A stretch of 7,083 nt of DNA from Acidobacteriota bacterium. GTDB taxonomy: Bacteria; Acidobacteriota; Terriglobia; UBA7540. Positions within the stretch are counted from its first letter, which is position 1, and each line of letters opens with the position of its first letter. Under the pieces are notes generated by a model. The model saw only the letters and a program-made list of their open reading frames with translations. It made no database searches and was not told the origin of the DNA. The DNA is taken from assembly GCA_003224635.1 (NCBI GenBank), contig QHZK01000028.1, positions 1 through 7,083 on the forward strand, in the 5' to 3' direction. Position numbers and translations under genes: made by a program. Shown here in pieces: positions 1-5,596 of this stretch.

Positions 1-139
1 GGGCGGGCGTCGTGGCGGGATGAGCCTCAGAATGATCGCCCCCGGTGCGTTGAGAAGTTTGTTGAGACGCCACAAGGGCGACCGGCGGCAGGCTCATCAC
101 CAGCAGAATCACGCTGAGCAGCCGAATCAATCGTCCCAT
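1..139 (-). CDS. Small secreted protein, N-terminal fragment, function unknown
   Basis: Only the first 46 codons lie in the window; the gene continues beyond base 1. The peptide begins MGRLIRLLSVILLVMSL and shows a standard Sec signal peptide: two early arginines, a hydrophobic core at residues 7-23 and a plausible signal peptidase I site after Ala24 (ALVA, then SQQT). No lipobox cysteine is present, so a lipoprotein is unlikely. After the signal the chain is polar and Thr/His/Gln rich (residues 25-46). The start is well supported: a perfect AGGAGG (145-150 on the complement) sits 5 nt before the ATG. It follows the S41 protease stop codon by 37 nt with no terminator, so the two are probably cotranscribed, and both products are exported. 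I do not recognise the family, and the visible part is too short to assign one. Confidence 0.7.
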   Translation of the reverse strand, partial: MGRLIRLLSVILLVMSLPPVALVASQQTSQRTGGDHSEAHPATTPA

Positions 140-176
140 CGCCACCTCCTGAAAACTGGCTACGACGCTGGCCCTG

Positions 177-1823
177 TTATTGGCTGACGTGGCCCTTGCT
201 CGCCACGTACTTCTTGGCCCGGGCCACGAGGTCTTGAGCCTGGGGCAAGCTTCCGAGACCCTTCTCGACCAGCGGGTCGTCCTCGACTTTGATCCTCTTC
301 GCTTCGTCGTCCCCGAAAATCATCGCGATGAGCTCGAGCCGCAAATTCCTCTTGATGAAGTCCTGGTTGTCTTTGAGGTCCTGCTCCGAGGCGTGGACGT
401 TTTGTTTTTCCAGGTACTGGCCGAACTCCTGAACGACGTCGTCGCCGGGGTTGAACTCCCGCGGAATGGTCTTGTGGACACCCAGGTAGTATTTGGCGAA
501 CTCAAAGAAAGGCCCGCACTGGGGGAAGGACGGCCCGCACGCGATCAGCTTCTCCTGCGTAGGGGTGAGCGGAGGCTCTGTGAACTTCACATCGGGGGTG
601 ATGCCGCCGCCGCCATAGACCTCGCGTCCGCCGTCGGTGAGCCGGACTTCGTCGTGCGGTGTGGGGGCATTGTTCGAGCGGTAGTAGTAGTCATACAGCG
701 AAACGTTCTCGTACTGGCGCTGAATCAGGCGTCCGCTGGGCGTGTAGTAGTGGGCGGTCGTCAGCGCAAGGCCCGTCCGCTCGCTAAGCGGGTACACCGT
801 CTGCACCAGGCCCTTGCCGAAACTGGTATCGCCCATCACCAGGGCGCGGTCGTGGTCCTGCAGGGCGCCGGTCACGATTTCTGCGGCGCTTGCCGTCTCG
901 TGGTTGATCAGGACGACCATCGGATATTGGTTGCCCCCATCGCCCTTGCTCGCGTAGTACTTCTTCTCCGTCGAATGCCGGCCGTAGTGGTACACGATAA
1001 GCTGGTGCTTCTCGAGGAAGTGGTCAGAGACGTCCACGGCCTCCTGCAGCAGGCCGCCGCGGTTGTCGCGCAGGTCCAGGACCATCCCTTTGAGCGACTT
1101 GTCGTTCAGCGTCTTGAGGGCGTCCGTCAGCTCGTCGTTCGTGGTCTCATTGAACTTGTCGATATGGAGATAAGCGATGCCGGGCCGGATCATGAAAACG
1201 TCGTCGAGACTGCGGCGCGAAATCTCATCGCGCGTAATGGTGAAATCCAGCGGTTCATCCGAACCTTCGCGGCCGACCGTAACGCGGACCACCGTGCCCT
1301 TGGGTCCCTTGAGCATTTCAGCCACGCGGTCGGAAGCCAGTCCCTCGGTCGGCTTGGCATCGACCTTCAGGATGATGTCCCCCGGACGGAGCCCGGCGTG
1401 AAAGGCAGGCGAGCCGGGTATGGGCAGCAGAACGATGGTTTCGAGCTTGCCCATTTTGCCGGGCCGCTGCTGTATCGTCATGCCGACGCCGTAGTATTTG
1501 CCTTCCTGGTCTTCCCGCAGCGCCGTAAAGGCGTGAGGGTCAAAAAAACTGGAGTGCGGGTCGAGGGTCCGGAGCATGCCCGGGATCGCACCCACGGGGC
1601 TGTTCGGCAGCGGACCGAAGAGCGCTTTGTCCGGGTCGAGGGGGTCGGCGTAGTTCTTCTCCACCACGTCGAAAACCTTGGAGAATGCGTCATAGCTGGT
1701 GTGAACGTCCGGTTCATCGCCATCCGTCGTTGCTTCGACGCGCCGCCCGTAAACCCCGCCCAGGAGGGCACATAGGACCACAGTGGACAACACAAACCAG
1801 AGCAGCCGTCGCGTCGGTTTCAT
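177..1823 (-). CDS. Secreted C-terminal processing protease, peptidase family S41 (CtpA/Prc-like) with PDZ domain
   Basis: This 548-residue serine protease probably acts in the periplasm or cell envelope, trimming or degrading proteins from their C-termini. Residues 1-26 form a signal peptide or membrane anchor (basic MKPTRR, then a hydrophobic stretch at 7-25). An N-terminal helical segment (about 40-105) precedes a PDZ domain (about 108-195) carrying the carboxylate-binding-like YYGVGM and GLRPGDIILKVD. The S41 core follows (about 205-375): LDLRDNRGG at 249-257, catalytic Ser312 in ASAAEI, Lys337 in SFGKGLVQ and Gln341. The Ser-to-Lys gap of 25 and Lys-to-Gln gap of 4 match the Ser-Lys-Gln arrangement of CtpB/Prc. 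A C-terminal extension of about 130 residues, with Cys429 and Cys436, makes it longer than minimal CtpA enzymes. GAGGAG (1829-1834) lies 5 nt before the ATG. Family assignment is firm; the substrate is unknown. Confidence 0.95.
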   Translation of the reverse strand: MKPTRRLLWFVLSTVVLCALLGGVYGRRVEATTDGDEPDVHTSYDAFSKVFDVVEKNYADPLDPDKALFGPLPNSPVGAIPGMLRTLDPHSSFFDPHAFTALREDQEGKYYGVGMTIQQRPGKMGKLETIVLLPIPGSPAFHAGLRPGDIILKVDAKPTEGLASDRVAEMLKGPKGTVVRVTVGREGSDEPLDFTITRDEISRRSLDDVFMIRPGIAYLHIDKFNETTNDELTDALKTLNDKSLKGMVLDLRDNRGGLLQEAVDVSDHFLEKHQLIVYHYGRHSTEKKYYASKGDGGNQYPMVVLINHETASAAEIVTGALQDHDRALVMGDTSFGKGLVQTVYPLSERTGLALTTAHYYTPSGRLIQRQYENVSLYDYYYRSNNAPTPHDEVRLTDGGREVYGGGGITPDVKFTEPPLTPTQEKLIACGPSFPQCGPFFEFAKYYLGVHKTIPREFNPGDDVVQEFGQYLEKQNVHASEQDLKDNQDFIKRNLRLELIAMIFGDDEAKRIKVEDDPLVEKGLGSLPQAQDLVARAKKYVASKGHVSQ

Positions 1824-1881
1824 TAGGACTCCTCGATTCAGATCTCGCTCGTGGGGAGCGTGAAGTTGCGCACAAAGACCC

Positions 1882-1910
1882 AGTATAACACGGCATCGCC
1901 GGTCGGGGAA
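1882..1910 (-). promoter_or_regulatory. Probable extended -10 sigma-70 promoter of the S41 protease gene
   Basis: On the minus strand TATACT (1882-1887) is preceded by TG plus one base, giving the extended -10 form TGTTATACT. A weak -35, TTCCCC (1905-1910), lies 17 bp upstream and matches the consensus at 3 of 6 positions; the extended -10 could compensate. Initiation about 7 bases downstream would give a leader of roughly 50 nt before the ATG at 1823. The site sits in the only gap upstream of the protease gene. Assignment is by consensus only. Confidence 0.5.
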
Positions 1911-2004
1911 GAGTAGAGCGTAGGTGGCGTCTCAAATCGCAGGCGAGCGATTGATCGGGAGTGTTCCAGGCGGTGTCCGCGACGGATACCCAGGCGGAGT
2001 TGCA

Positions 2005-2101
2005 GGCAGGAGGCAGGAGGCAGAAGCCGGAAGTGAGAAGCTAGAAGTGAGAATCGAGCAGCCGGCCCCTTTATTCTGACTCCTGACTCCTGACTTCAGA
2101 C
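2005..2101. repeat. Heptad-based imperfect inverted repeat (small copy), directly after the amrA-like gene
   Basis: On the plus strand the left arm (2005-2053) is seven consecutive 7-mers in one phase: GGCAGGA, GGCAGGA, GGCAGAA, GCCGGAA, GTGAGAA, GCTAGAA, GTGAGAA. After about 20 bases containing GCCGGC, the right arm (2074-2101) has four 7-mers: TTCTGAC, TCCTGAC, TCCTGAC, TTCAGAC. The reverse complements of the right-arm units (GTCAGAA, GTCAGGA, GTCTGAA) belong to the same family as the left-arm units, so the element is a degenerate inverted repeat able to fold as a long imperfect hairpin. The right arm ends at the base before the stop codon of the amrA-like gene (2102-2104), so in the transcript it forms the immediate 3' untranslated region. 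It contains no ORF, no fixed-length spacers and no transposase. Its function is unknown; it could act as a transcript end or be a dispersed repeat. Confidence 0.8.
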
Positions 2102-2692
2102 TCATCCCCTGCCGCCCCCCGCCGCTCGCGGCGGGGAATTTTCCACAGCGAGCGGCTCCCCAAAGGCCTGCGTGGTAAAGGCCTGGATTTTCGCGCCGCC
2201 TTGCCAAGCGCTTTTCGGCAGGCCCGCTTTCAGACACGTCTCTTCGAGAAACCGTCTGCCGTCCCACTTCCACTCGACGGCCACCTGGGGTAGCAGGACC
2301 CCGCGCCTTTCCCCGAGCGACACCAGCAGCCCGTGCCGGCCCACTTCAATCTGATCGGGAGTGACTTCGACGACAGGGGAGAGAACTGAGACTTCGATAC
2401 GCAATTCCGGTAGTTCGTCAGGCTCGACCGGTTGAAAGCGGGGATCGTGCAGGGCGGCGGCCAGCGCGCATTCCTGCACGGTCTGATAAAGCGGCTTGAG
2501 CGCCTCGACGACCCCGATGCAGCCGCGCAACTGCCGTGACTTCCGCAAGGTGACGAAAGCGCCACACGGCTCGCGGAGCGCTCCCTCGGATTCCTCGGTC
2601 GCCGGAAGGCGATTATGGCGCACGGACTCTTCGAGGGCCTGTCGCGCCAGTTCGAGCAAGCGCTGACGCTCGGCTTCATTGAGCGGCAACAT
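2102..2692 (-). CDS. AMMECR1-domain protein (AmmeMemoRadiSam system protein A family)
   Basis: The 196-residue protein matches the AMMECR1/AmrA family over its length. Visible family features are GAFVTL (44-49), the signature LRGCIG (55-60), the region HDPRFQPV (82-89), LRIEVSVLSP (97-106), LLPQVAVEW (133-141) and TTQAFGE (173-179). In many prokaryotes the family occurs with a Memo-like protein (AmrB) and a radical SAM protein (AmrS); neither is in this window. Its biochemical activity is unknown, and the protein is probably cytosolic because no signal or membrane segment is seen. The ATG overlaps the 3' end of pgsA by 17 nt, and GAGGA (2701-2705) lies 8 nt upstream, so translation is probably coupled to pgsA. 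The C-terminal tail (about 184-196) is Gly/Pro/Ala rich; its codons contain a strong palindrome (2117-2136). The first inverted-repeat element begins directly after the stop codon. Confidence 0.9.
   Translation of the reverse strand: MLPLNEAERQRLLELARQALEESVRHNRLPATEESEGALREPCGAFVTLRKSRQLRGCIGVVEALKPLYQTVQECALAAALHDPRFQPVEPDELPELRIEVSVLSPVVEVTPDQIEVGRHGLLVSLGERRGVLLPQVAVEWKWDGRRFLEETCLKAGLPKSAWQGGAKIQAFTTQAFGEPLAVENSPPRAAGGGRG
2117..2136. other. Perfect 8-bp GC hairpin inside the 3' end of the amrA-like gene
   Basis: CCCCGCCG (2117-2124) and CGGCGGGG (2129-2136) are perfect complements around a CTCG loop. The hairpin lies in the last codons of the gene. On the plus strand it is followed by AATTTT, which resembles an intrinsic terminator for plus-strand transcripts; on the gene's own strand no T-run follows. 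It could stabilise the mRNA 3' end or simply reflect the Gly/Pro/Ala-rich tail codons. Confidence 0.45.
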
Positions 2693-3290
2693 CCCTCTCT
2701 TCCTCTTCTTTTTCGCCGGCCGGGAGCATTACCAGAGGGCGAGCGGCCGCCCGTTTGGCGCGCCCACCCAGCCCTTTCCAGAAACCCCAGAAATACTCCG
2801 CCGCCGAAACCAGCGCGAACACCACGACGAGCCACAACAGAATCGGAGCATACAGACGCAGCGCGCCGAAGCGCGGCTCGAGCACCAGCACCGTGATGGC
2901 AAAGACCTGCAAAACCATTTTCGTTTTGCCCAGCCGTGACGGCTCGATCGTGGCGCCTTCGGCGGAGGCAATCCCGCGCAGGCCCGAGACGGCGAACTCC
3001 CTGCCCACGATTACCACCACCATCCAGGCGGGCACGAGACGAAGTTCCACCAGACAGATGAAGGCCGCAGAAGTGAGGATCTTATCGGCAATGGGATCGA
3101 GGATGATTCCCAGAGTCGTGACCTGCTCGCGCTTGCGGGCGAAATAGCCATCCAGAAGGTCGGTGGTAGCCGAGAGCAGGAAGACTCCCGCCGCCCACAG
3201 GTCCGCGTTCGGCTGGCTGCTGAGAAGCAGCACGACCAGCACTGGTACGAAGAGAATCCGCAGTAACGTGAGCGAAACGGATAGATTCAT
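2676..3290 (-). CDS. pgsA: CDP-diacylglycerol--glycerol-3-phosphate 3-phosphatidyltransferase
   Basis: This integral membrane enzyme of 204 residues transfers a phosphatidyl group from CDP-diacylglycerol to glycerol-3-phosphate, giving phosphatidylglycerol phosphate, the first committed step to phosphatidylglycerol and cardiolipin. The complete CDP-alcohol phosphotransferase motif D-G-x2-A-R-x8-G-x3-D-x3-D is present: Asp47, Gly48, Ala51, Arg52, Gly61, Asp65, Asp69. Hydrophobic segments are near residues 8-24, 31-44, 70-82, 86-100, 126-138 and 146-165. The ending is a basic patch followed by an acidic, disordered-looking tail (GEKEEEERD). The ATG at 3290 was chosen because MNLSVSLTLLRI aligns with the usual PgsA N-terminus; the longer reading from 3416 would begin inside the promoter. 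No good Shine-Dalgarno sequence precedes this ATG. Other CDP-alcohol transferases share the motif, but length and N-terminus favour PgsA. The gene overlaps the amrA-like gene by 17 nt. Confidence 0.9.
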   Translation of the reverse strand: MNLSVSLTLLRILFVPVLVVLLLSSQPNADLWAAGVFLLSATTDLLDGYFARKREQVTTLGIILDPIADKILTSAAFICLVELRLVPAWMVVVIVGREFAVSGLRGIASAEGATIEPSRLGKTKMVLQVFAITVLVLEPRFGALRLYAPILLWLVVVFALVSAAEYFWGFWKGLGGRAKRAAARPLVMLPAGEKEEEERDVAAQ

Positions 3291-3387
3291 GGGTATCAGG
3301 ATTCGAACCTCAGCGGCAGCGATGGGGAAGGGTCTGGCGAAAGAGAGTTGACCAGGTACTTGAGAATTCCACCGGCGCCCCTCAGCC

Positions 3388-3416
3388 AATATAACGAAGG
3401 CTCGGGGAGGTGTCAA
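3388..3416 (-). promoter_or_regulatory. Strong sigma-70 type promoter of the pgsA-amrA operon
   Basis: The minus strand carries a perfect -35 TTGACA (3411-3416), a 17-bp spacer and a -10 TATATT (3388-3393), which matches TATAAT at five of six positions. Initiation near 3381 would give a leader of about 90 nt before the pgsA ATG at 3290. It is the best promoter match in the window and separates the pgsA operon from the upstream miaA-hfq-hflX operon. The leader has no clear Shine-Dalgarno sequence and no riboswitch class I recognise. Confidence 0.8.
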
Positions 3417-3534
3417 CGCGAGTCGCTGAAGCCATAAGTCAGAATTCAGAAGTCATAATTAAGTCAGAATTCAGAAGTCAGAAGCCTGGAGACATCAGTC
3501 AGGGGCCGGAGTTGAAGCGAGAAGCGAGAAGGGA

Positions 3535-3554
3535 AGCCGGACAGTTGTCCGGCT
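3535..3554. other. Perfect 9-bp palindromic hairpin in the centre of the large repeat element
   Basis: AGCCGGACA (3535-3543) is the exact reverse complement of TGTCCGGCT (3546-3554), separated by GT. A real RNA or DNA hairpin would probably open the innermost pairs, leaving a 7-bp stem and a loop of about six bases. No T-run follows on either strand, so it is not a classical intrinsic terminator. Confidence 0.75.
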
Positions 3555-3571
3555 GTTGAAGTGATCCGACC

Positions 3572-3602
3572 CGCTACGGCTCTCGACGAGCGGAGCCGAG
3601 CG
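3572..3602. other. Ten-bp bulged hairpin in the centre of the large repeat element
   Basis: CGCT (3572-3575), a bulged A at 3576 and CGGCTC (3577-3582) pair with GAGCCG (3593-3598) and AGCG (3599-3602), leaving a 10-base loop. This second stem stands 17 bases from the first palindrome. Together they make the core of the element strongly structured on either strand. Confidence 0.65.
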
Positions 3603-3646
3603 AGGCTTTGTAACTTCTGACTTCTGACTTCTGGCTTCTGACTGCC

Positions 3647-4020
3647 TGGCTTTGCCCTCCCGCTTATCTCAAGTGCACCGCCGATATACGGTATTTCTCT
3701 TATAGCCGGAACTACCAAATAATCCTTATTTTACGCGGTCGCCGCTGTTGTGGGCTAGGTGTGTGCTGCCCCAGAAATTGTGCAAAACTCCTGACCCGCG
3801 ACCCCTCTTCTCGGCGGCTGCTGTTATCCTCCTGGTAAATCAATCGCTCGATTACCGCCGTGAAATAACGTCCTGTAGATGAGGGAGTTACGGCGGCAGG
3901 CTTGCGTTTCGACTTTGTTTTTCGCGGGGTCGCCCCGGGTACACTACTTTGGCAGGGCATCTGGGTTTTCCACAAGATTTTCCACAGGGCGAGGGTCGCA
4001 AAAAACGCTGGCATTTCCTA
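3647..4020. other. Gene-free 3' flank of hflX
   Basis: These 374 bases hold no convincing gene. Short open frames exist on both strands but are of mixed composition, lack Shine-Dalgarno sites, and the minus-strand ones run into the heptad repeat. The stretch 3660-3740 is more AT-rich than its surroundings. A small hairpin (CGGGG, TCG, CCCCG, about 3925-3937) is not followed by a T-run on either strand. No intrinsic terminator for hflX was found. The one notable motif is the pair of TTTTCCACA sequences near the hflX stop codon. A small RNA cannot be excluded, but I see no promoter and terminator pair that would support one. Confidence 0.5.
3966..3986 (+). repeat. Two direct TTTTCCACA motifs, DnaA-box-like
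   Basis: TTTTCCACA occurs at 3966-3974 and 3978-3986, 12 bases apart start to start. It fits the relaxed DnaA-box pattern TTWTNCACA and differs from TTATCCACA at one base. The pair sits 35 nt past the hflX stop. The same nonamer also occurs at 2139-2147 inside the amrA-like coding region, so single copies carry little weight. There is no dnaA, dnaN or AT-rich unwinding element nearby, so an origin is not supported; DnaA binding is only a possibility. Confidence 0.3.
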
Positions 4021-5313
4021 CTAGGCAGGAGTTCTCGTCGATGCTGGCAACTGAAGGCGCCCTCGTAACGACTCGGTAACGCGGGCGCGCACCCGAACTC
4101 GATCATCCTCGTACTCAGTTGACAGCACTTCGCCGCACCGGTAGAGCAGCGCTAGCCGCTGGCCGTCCGAACTGGGAAAGTCGAATTGGGCCTCGACGAT
4201 CGGATCTTCGCCGAGCGCATGGTCGATCCGATGCCGCAACTCTTCCAGACCGTCTCTCCCGCGCGCTGACGCCGTAACTTCGTTGGGGCCAGCGGGGAGG
4301 CGTTTGACCTCGGCCCCATCCAGAAGATCGATCTTGTTCCACACGTGGATGCGCGGCGCGGAGCCGATTCCTAGTGTTTCGAGCAAAGCTTCGACCGCGG
4401 CGTCTTGCTGCTCGCGCTGCGGGTGTGACGCGTCCGTGACGTGAACGAGCAGGCTCGCGCCTTCGAGTTCTTCCAGGGTAGCGTGAAACGCCGCCACCAG
4501 ATGGGAAGGTAACTTGCGGATGAACCCTACCGTGTCCGAGAGAAGCGCCGGCCGGCGCGACGGGAGGGTGAGAGAACGGACCGTGGGGTCGAGCGTGGCG
4601 AAGAGCCGTGAAGAAGTGGTGACGTGAGAGCCGGTCAGCGCGTTGAAGAGCGTTGACTTGCCGGCGTTCGTGTAGCCCACCAGCGCCACCAGGTAGAACT
4701 GGCGCGAGCGTCGATAGCCGCGGTGTAACGCGCGCTGCGAGCGGACGCGCTCAATGGCCTCGGTCAGCGTCCGGATGCGGGCTCGAATCCGGCGGCGGTC
4801 GAATTCGAGTTGCTGTTCGCCGGGCCCGCGCGTGCCGATGCCGCCGCCCAGGCGCGACAGCAGCGTTCCCCGTCCCGCCAGGCGCGGCAGCAGATAGTTC
4901 AACTGCGCTAGTTCGACTTGCAGCTTCCCCTCGCGGCTGCGCGCTCGCCGCGCAAAGATATCCAGGATGAGCTGGGTGCGGTCGAGGACTTTCAAGTCCA
5001 GAGCCTGTTCCAGGTTGCGAAGCTGAGTGGGAGTGAGGTCGTGGTCAAAGATGGCGAAATCGGCCCCAGCGGCGCGAGCGGCGGCGCGGACCTCTTCGAC
5101 CTTGCCCCGCCCCACGAGCGTCGCCGGGTCAGGCGCCGGCGAACGCTGCACCGAGACGCCCACCACCTGGGCGCCAGCGCTGGTCGACAGTTCGTGGAGT
5201 TCCTGAAGCGTCTCCTCGGCCTCCAGCCCGTCGCGCGCGCCCCCGGAGCCCGAACGCCGCGTGGAAGCCCAGCCGACCAGATAGGCCCTCTCTAGAACCT
5301 GCGAACGCTGAAT
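4021..5313 (-). CDS. hflX: Ribosome-associated GTPase HflX
   Basis: HflX is a cytosolic TRAFAC-class GTPase that binds the large ribosomal subunit and splits stalled ribosomes. Taken from ATT at 5313 the protein is 430 residues, close to E. coli HflX (426). The N-terminal HflX domain includes ERAYLVG (8-14), LVGRGKVEE (66-74), FDHDLTPTQLRNLE (89-102), the DRTQLILDIFARRA region (111-124) and the arginine-rich helix before the G domain (about 170-205). The G motifs are complete: G1 GYTNAGKST (213-221), G2 in FATLDPT (238-244), G3 DTVGF (260-264), G4 NKID (326-329) and G5 SA (349-350). The start is unusual: no ATG, GTG or TTG lies between the hfq stop and ERAYLVG, but ATT is placed 9 nt after a perfect AGGAGG. 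A start at 5469 would overlap more than half of hfq with a low-complexity Arg/Ser-rich peptide and is rejected. The gap to hfq is 4 nt, and the order miaA-hfq-hflX is a known operon arrangement. Confidence 0.9.
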   Translation of the reverse strand: MQRSQVLERAYLVGWASTRRSGSGGARDGLEAEETLQELHELSTSAGAQVVGVSVQRSPAPDPATLVGRGKVEEVRAAARAAGADFAIFDHDLTPTQLRNLEQALDLKVLDRTQLILDIFARRARSREGKLQVELAQLNYLLPRLAGRGTLLSRLGGGIGTRGPGEQQLEFDRRRIRARIRTLTEAIERVRSQRALHRGYRRSRQFYLVALVGYTNAGKSTLFNALTGSHVTTSSRLFATLDPTVRSLTLPSRRPALLSDTVGFIRKLPSHLVAAFHATLEELEGASLLVHVTDASHPQREQQDAAVEALLETLGIGSAPRIHVWNKIDLLDGAEVKRLPAGPNEVTASARGRDGLEELRHRIDHALGEDPIVEAQFDFPSSDGQRLALLYRCGEVLSTEYEDDRVRVRARVTESLRGRLQLPASTRTPA

Positions 5314-5317
5314 GCGA

Positions 5318-5584
5318 TTATCCCTCCTGCTTGCCCTCGACCGTGGCCGCGGCGGCGCGCGGCAGCGCCGGCGCAGGCTCGGCCCGCGGCAGAACCACTG
5401 TCGAGATGGCGTGCTTGAAGATGAGCTGTTCCTGGTTGGCGCTATCGAGCACGACCGAGTACTTGTCAAAGCTGCGGATGCGGCCCGTCAGCTTCGTGCC
5501 GCTGGTCAGGTAAATCGTGACCAGGGTCCTTTCCTTGCGCGCGGCGTTCAGAAACCCGTCTTGAATATTCTGCTGCTTTTCCAT
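5318..5584 (-). CDS. hfq: RNA chaperone Hfq
   Basis: Hfq forms a hexameric Sm-like ring that binds small RNAs and mRNAs and promotes their pairing in the cytosol. The 88-residue protein shows the start IQDGFLN (7-13), with Gln8 and Asp9 equivalent to E. coli proximal-face residues. The rim arginine patch RKER is at 16-19. The Sm1 motif spans about 21-46 (YLTSGTKLTG, SFDKYSVVL), with Tyr25, Gly29 and Lys31 of the distal A-site face. The Sm2 signature FKHAIST is at 56-62, with Lys57 and His58. A short Pro/Ala-rich tail (66-88) follows. The sequence stands one residue longer than E. coli Hfq between the two Sm motifs. The ATG lies 12 nt after the miaA stop, with a purine-rich GAGAGAG between them. 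Identification is firm. Confidence 0.97.
   Translation of the reverse strand: MEKQQNIQDGFLNAARKERTLVTIYLTSGTKLTGRIRSFDKYSVVLDSANQEQLIFKHAISTVVLPRAEPAPALPRAAAATVEGKQEG
5323..5328 (-). promoter_or_regulatory. Perfect Shine-Dalgarno sequence for hflX, inside the last codons of hfq
   Basis: AGGAGG lies within the last sense codons of hfq (CAG GAG GGA). It is 9 nt upstream of the in-frame ATT at 5311-5313. It fixes the translation start of hflX just after the hfq stop codon (5318-5320) and implies reinitiation or coupling between the two genes. Confidence 0.65.
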
Positions 5585-5596
5585 GTGATCTCTCTC

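Larger units (their letters stand above)
3435..3646. repeat. Heptad-armed inverted-repeat element (large copy) with two internal hairpins
   Basis: This intergenic element of about 210 bases lies between hflX and the pgsA promoter. Its left arm holds two identical 21-base copies (3435-3455 and 3460-3480) built from GTCAGAA and TTCAGAA units. It continues through GCCTGGA and GTCAGGG to a GAAGCGA, GAAGCGA, GAAGGGA run near 3515-3534. The right arm (3613-3640) is four tandem 7-mers: ACTTCTG three times and GCTTCTG once. These are the reverse complement of the left-arm family, so the ends can pair. The centre contains two separate hairpins (3535-3554 and 3572-3602). The architecture parallels the element at 2005-2101: purine-rich heptads 5', pyrimidine-rich heptads 3'. 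It encodes no convincing protein. A dispersed non-coding repeat or a structured 3' untranslated region is most likely. Confidence 0.8.

Noticed and set aside
180..1775. A 531-codon plus-strand open frame antisense to the S41 protease
   Set aside because: It mirrors a gene with complete catalytic motifs, has no recognisable domain, and long antisense frames are expected from third-position GC bias.
3299..3309. GGTTCGAATCC on the minus strand just before pgsA, like a tRNA T-loop
   Set aside because: The T-stem has a mismatch, and no matching acceptor strand or anticodon arm is found in the preceding 100 bases. No tRNA or clear tRNA remnant is present.
3435..3646. CRISPR array or classical transposon ends
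   Set aside because: Units are 7-mers without unique spacers of fixed length, and there is no transposase, clear target duplication or cas gene.
3653..3718. Minus-strand peptide VVPAIREIPYIGG resembling the VPxLxDIPxxG motif of secretins
   Set aside because: It is closed by a stop just upstream and runs into the heptad repeat downstream. It is too short to call a pseudogene and may be chance.
3912..3951. Plus-strand promoter-like sequence ending TACACT upstream of hflX antisense DNA
   Set aside because: The possible -35 TTGTTT is 19 bp away, the spacer contains a hairpin, and no plus-strand gene follows.
3712..4014. A 100-codon minus-strand frame after hflX
   Set aside because: No Shine-Dalgarno, no family resemblance and mixed composition; part of it is the translated TTTTCCACA pair.
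5314..5469. N-terminal extension of HflX starting at an ATG at 5469
   Set aside because: It would overlap the well-supported hfq gene by about 150 bases, and the added peptide is a low-complexity Ser/Arg/Pro sequence produced by the alternative frame.
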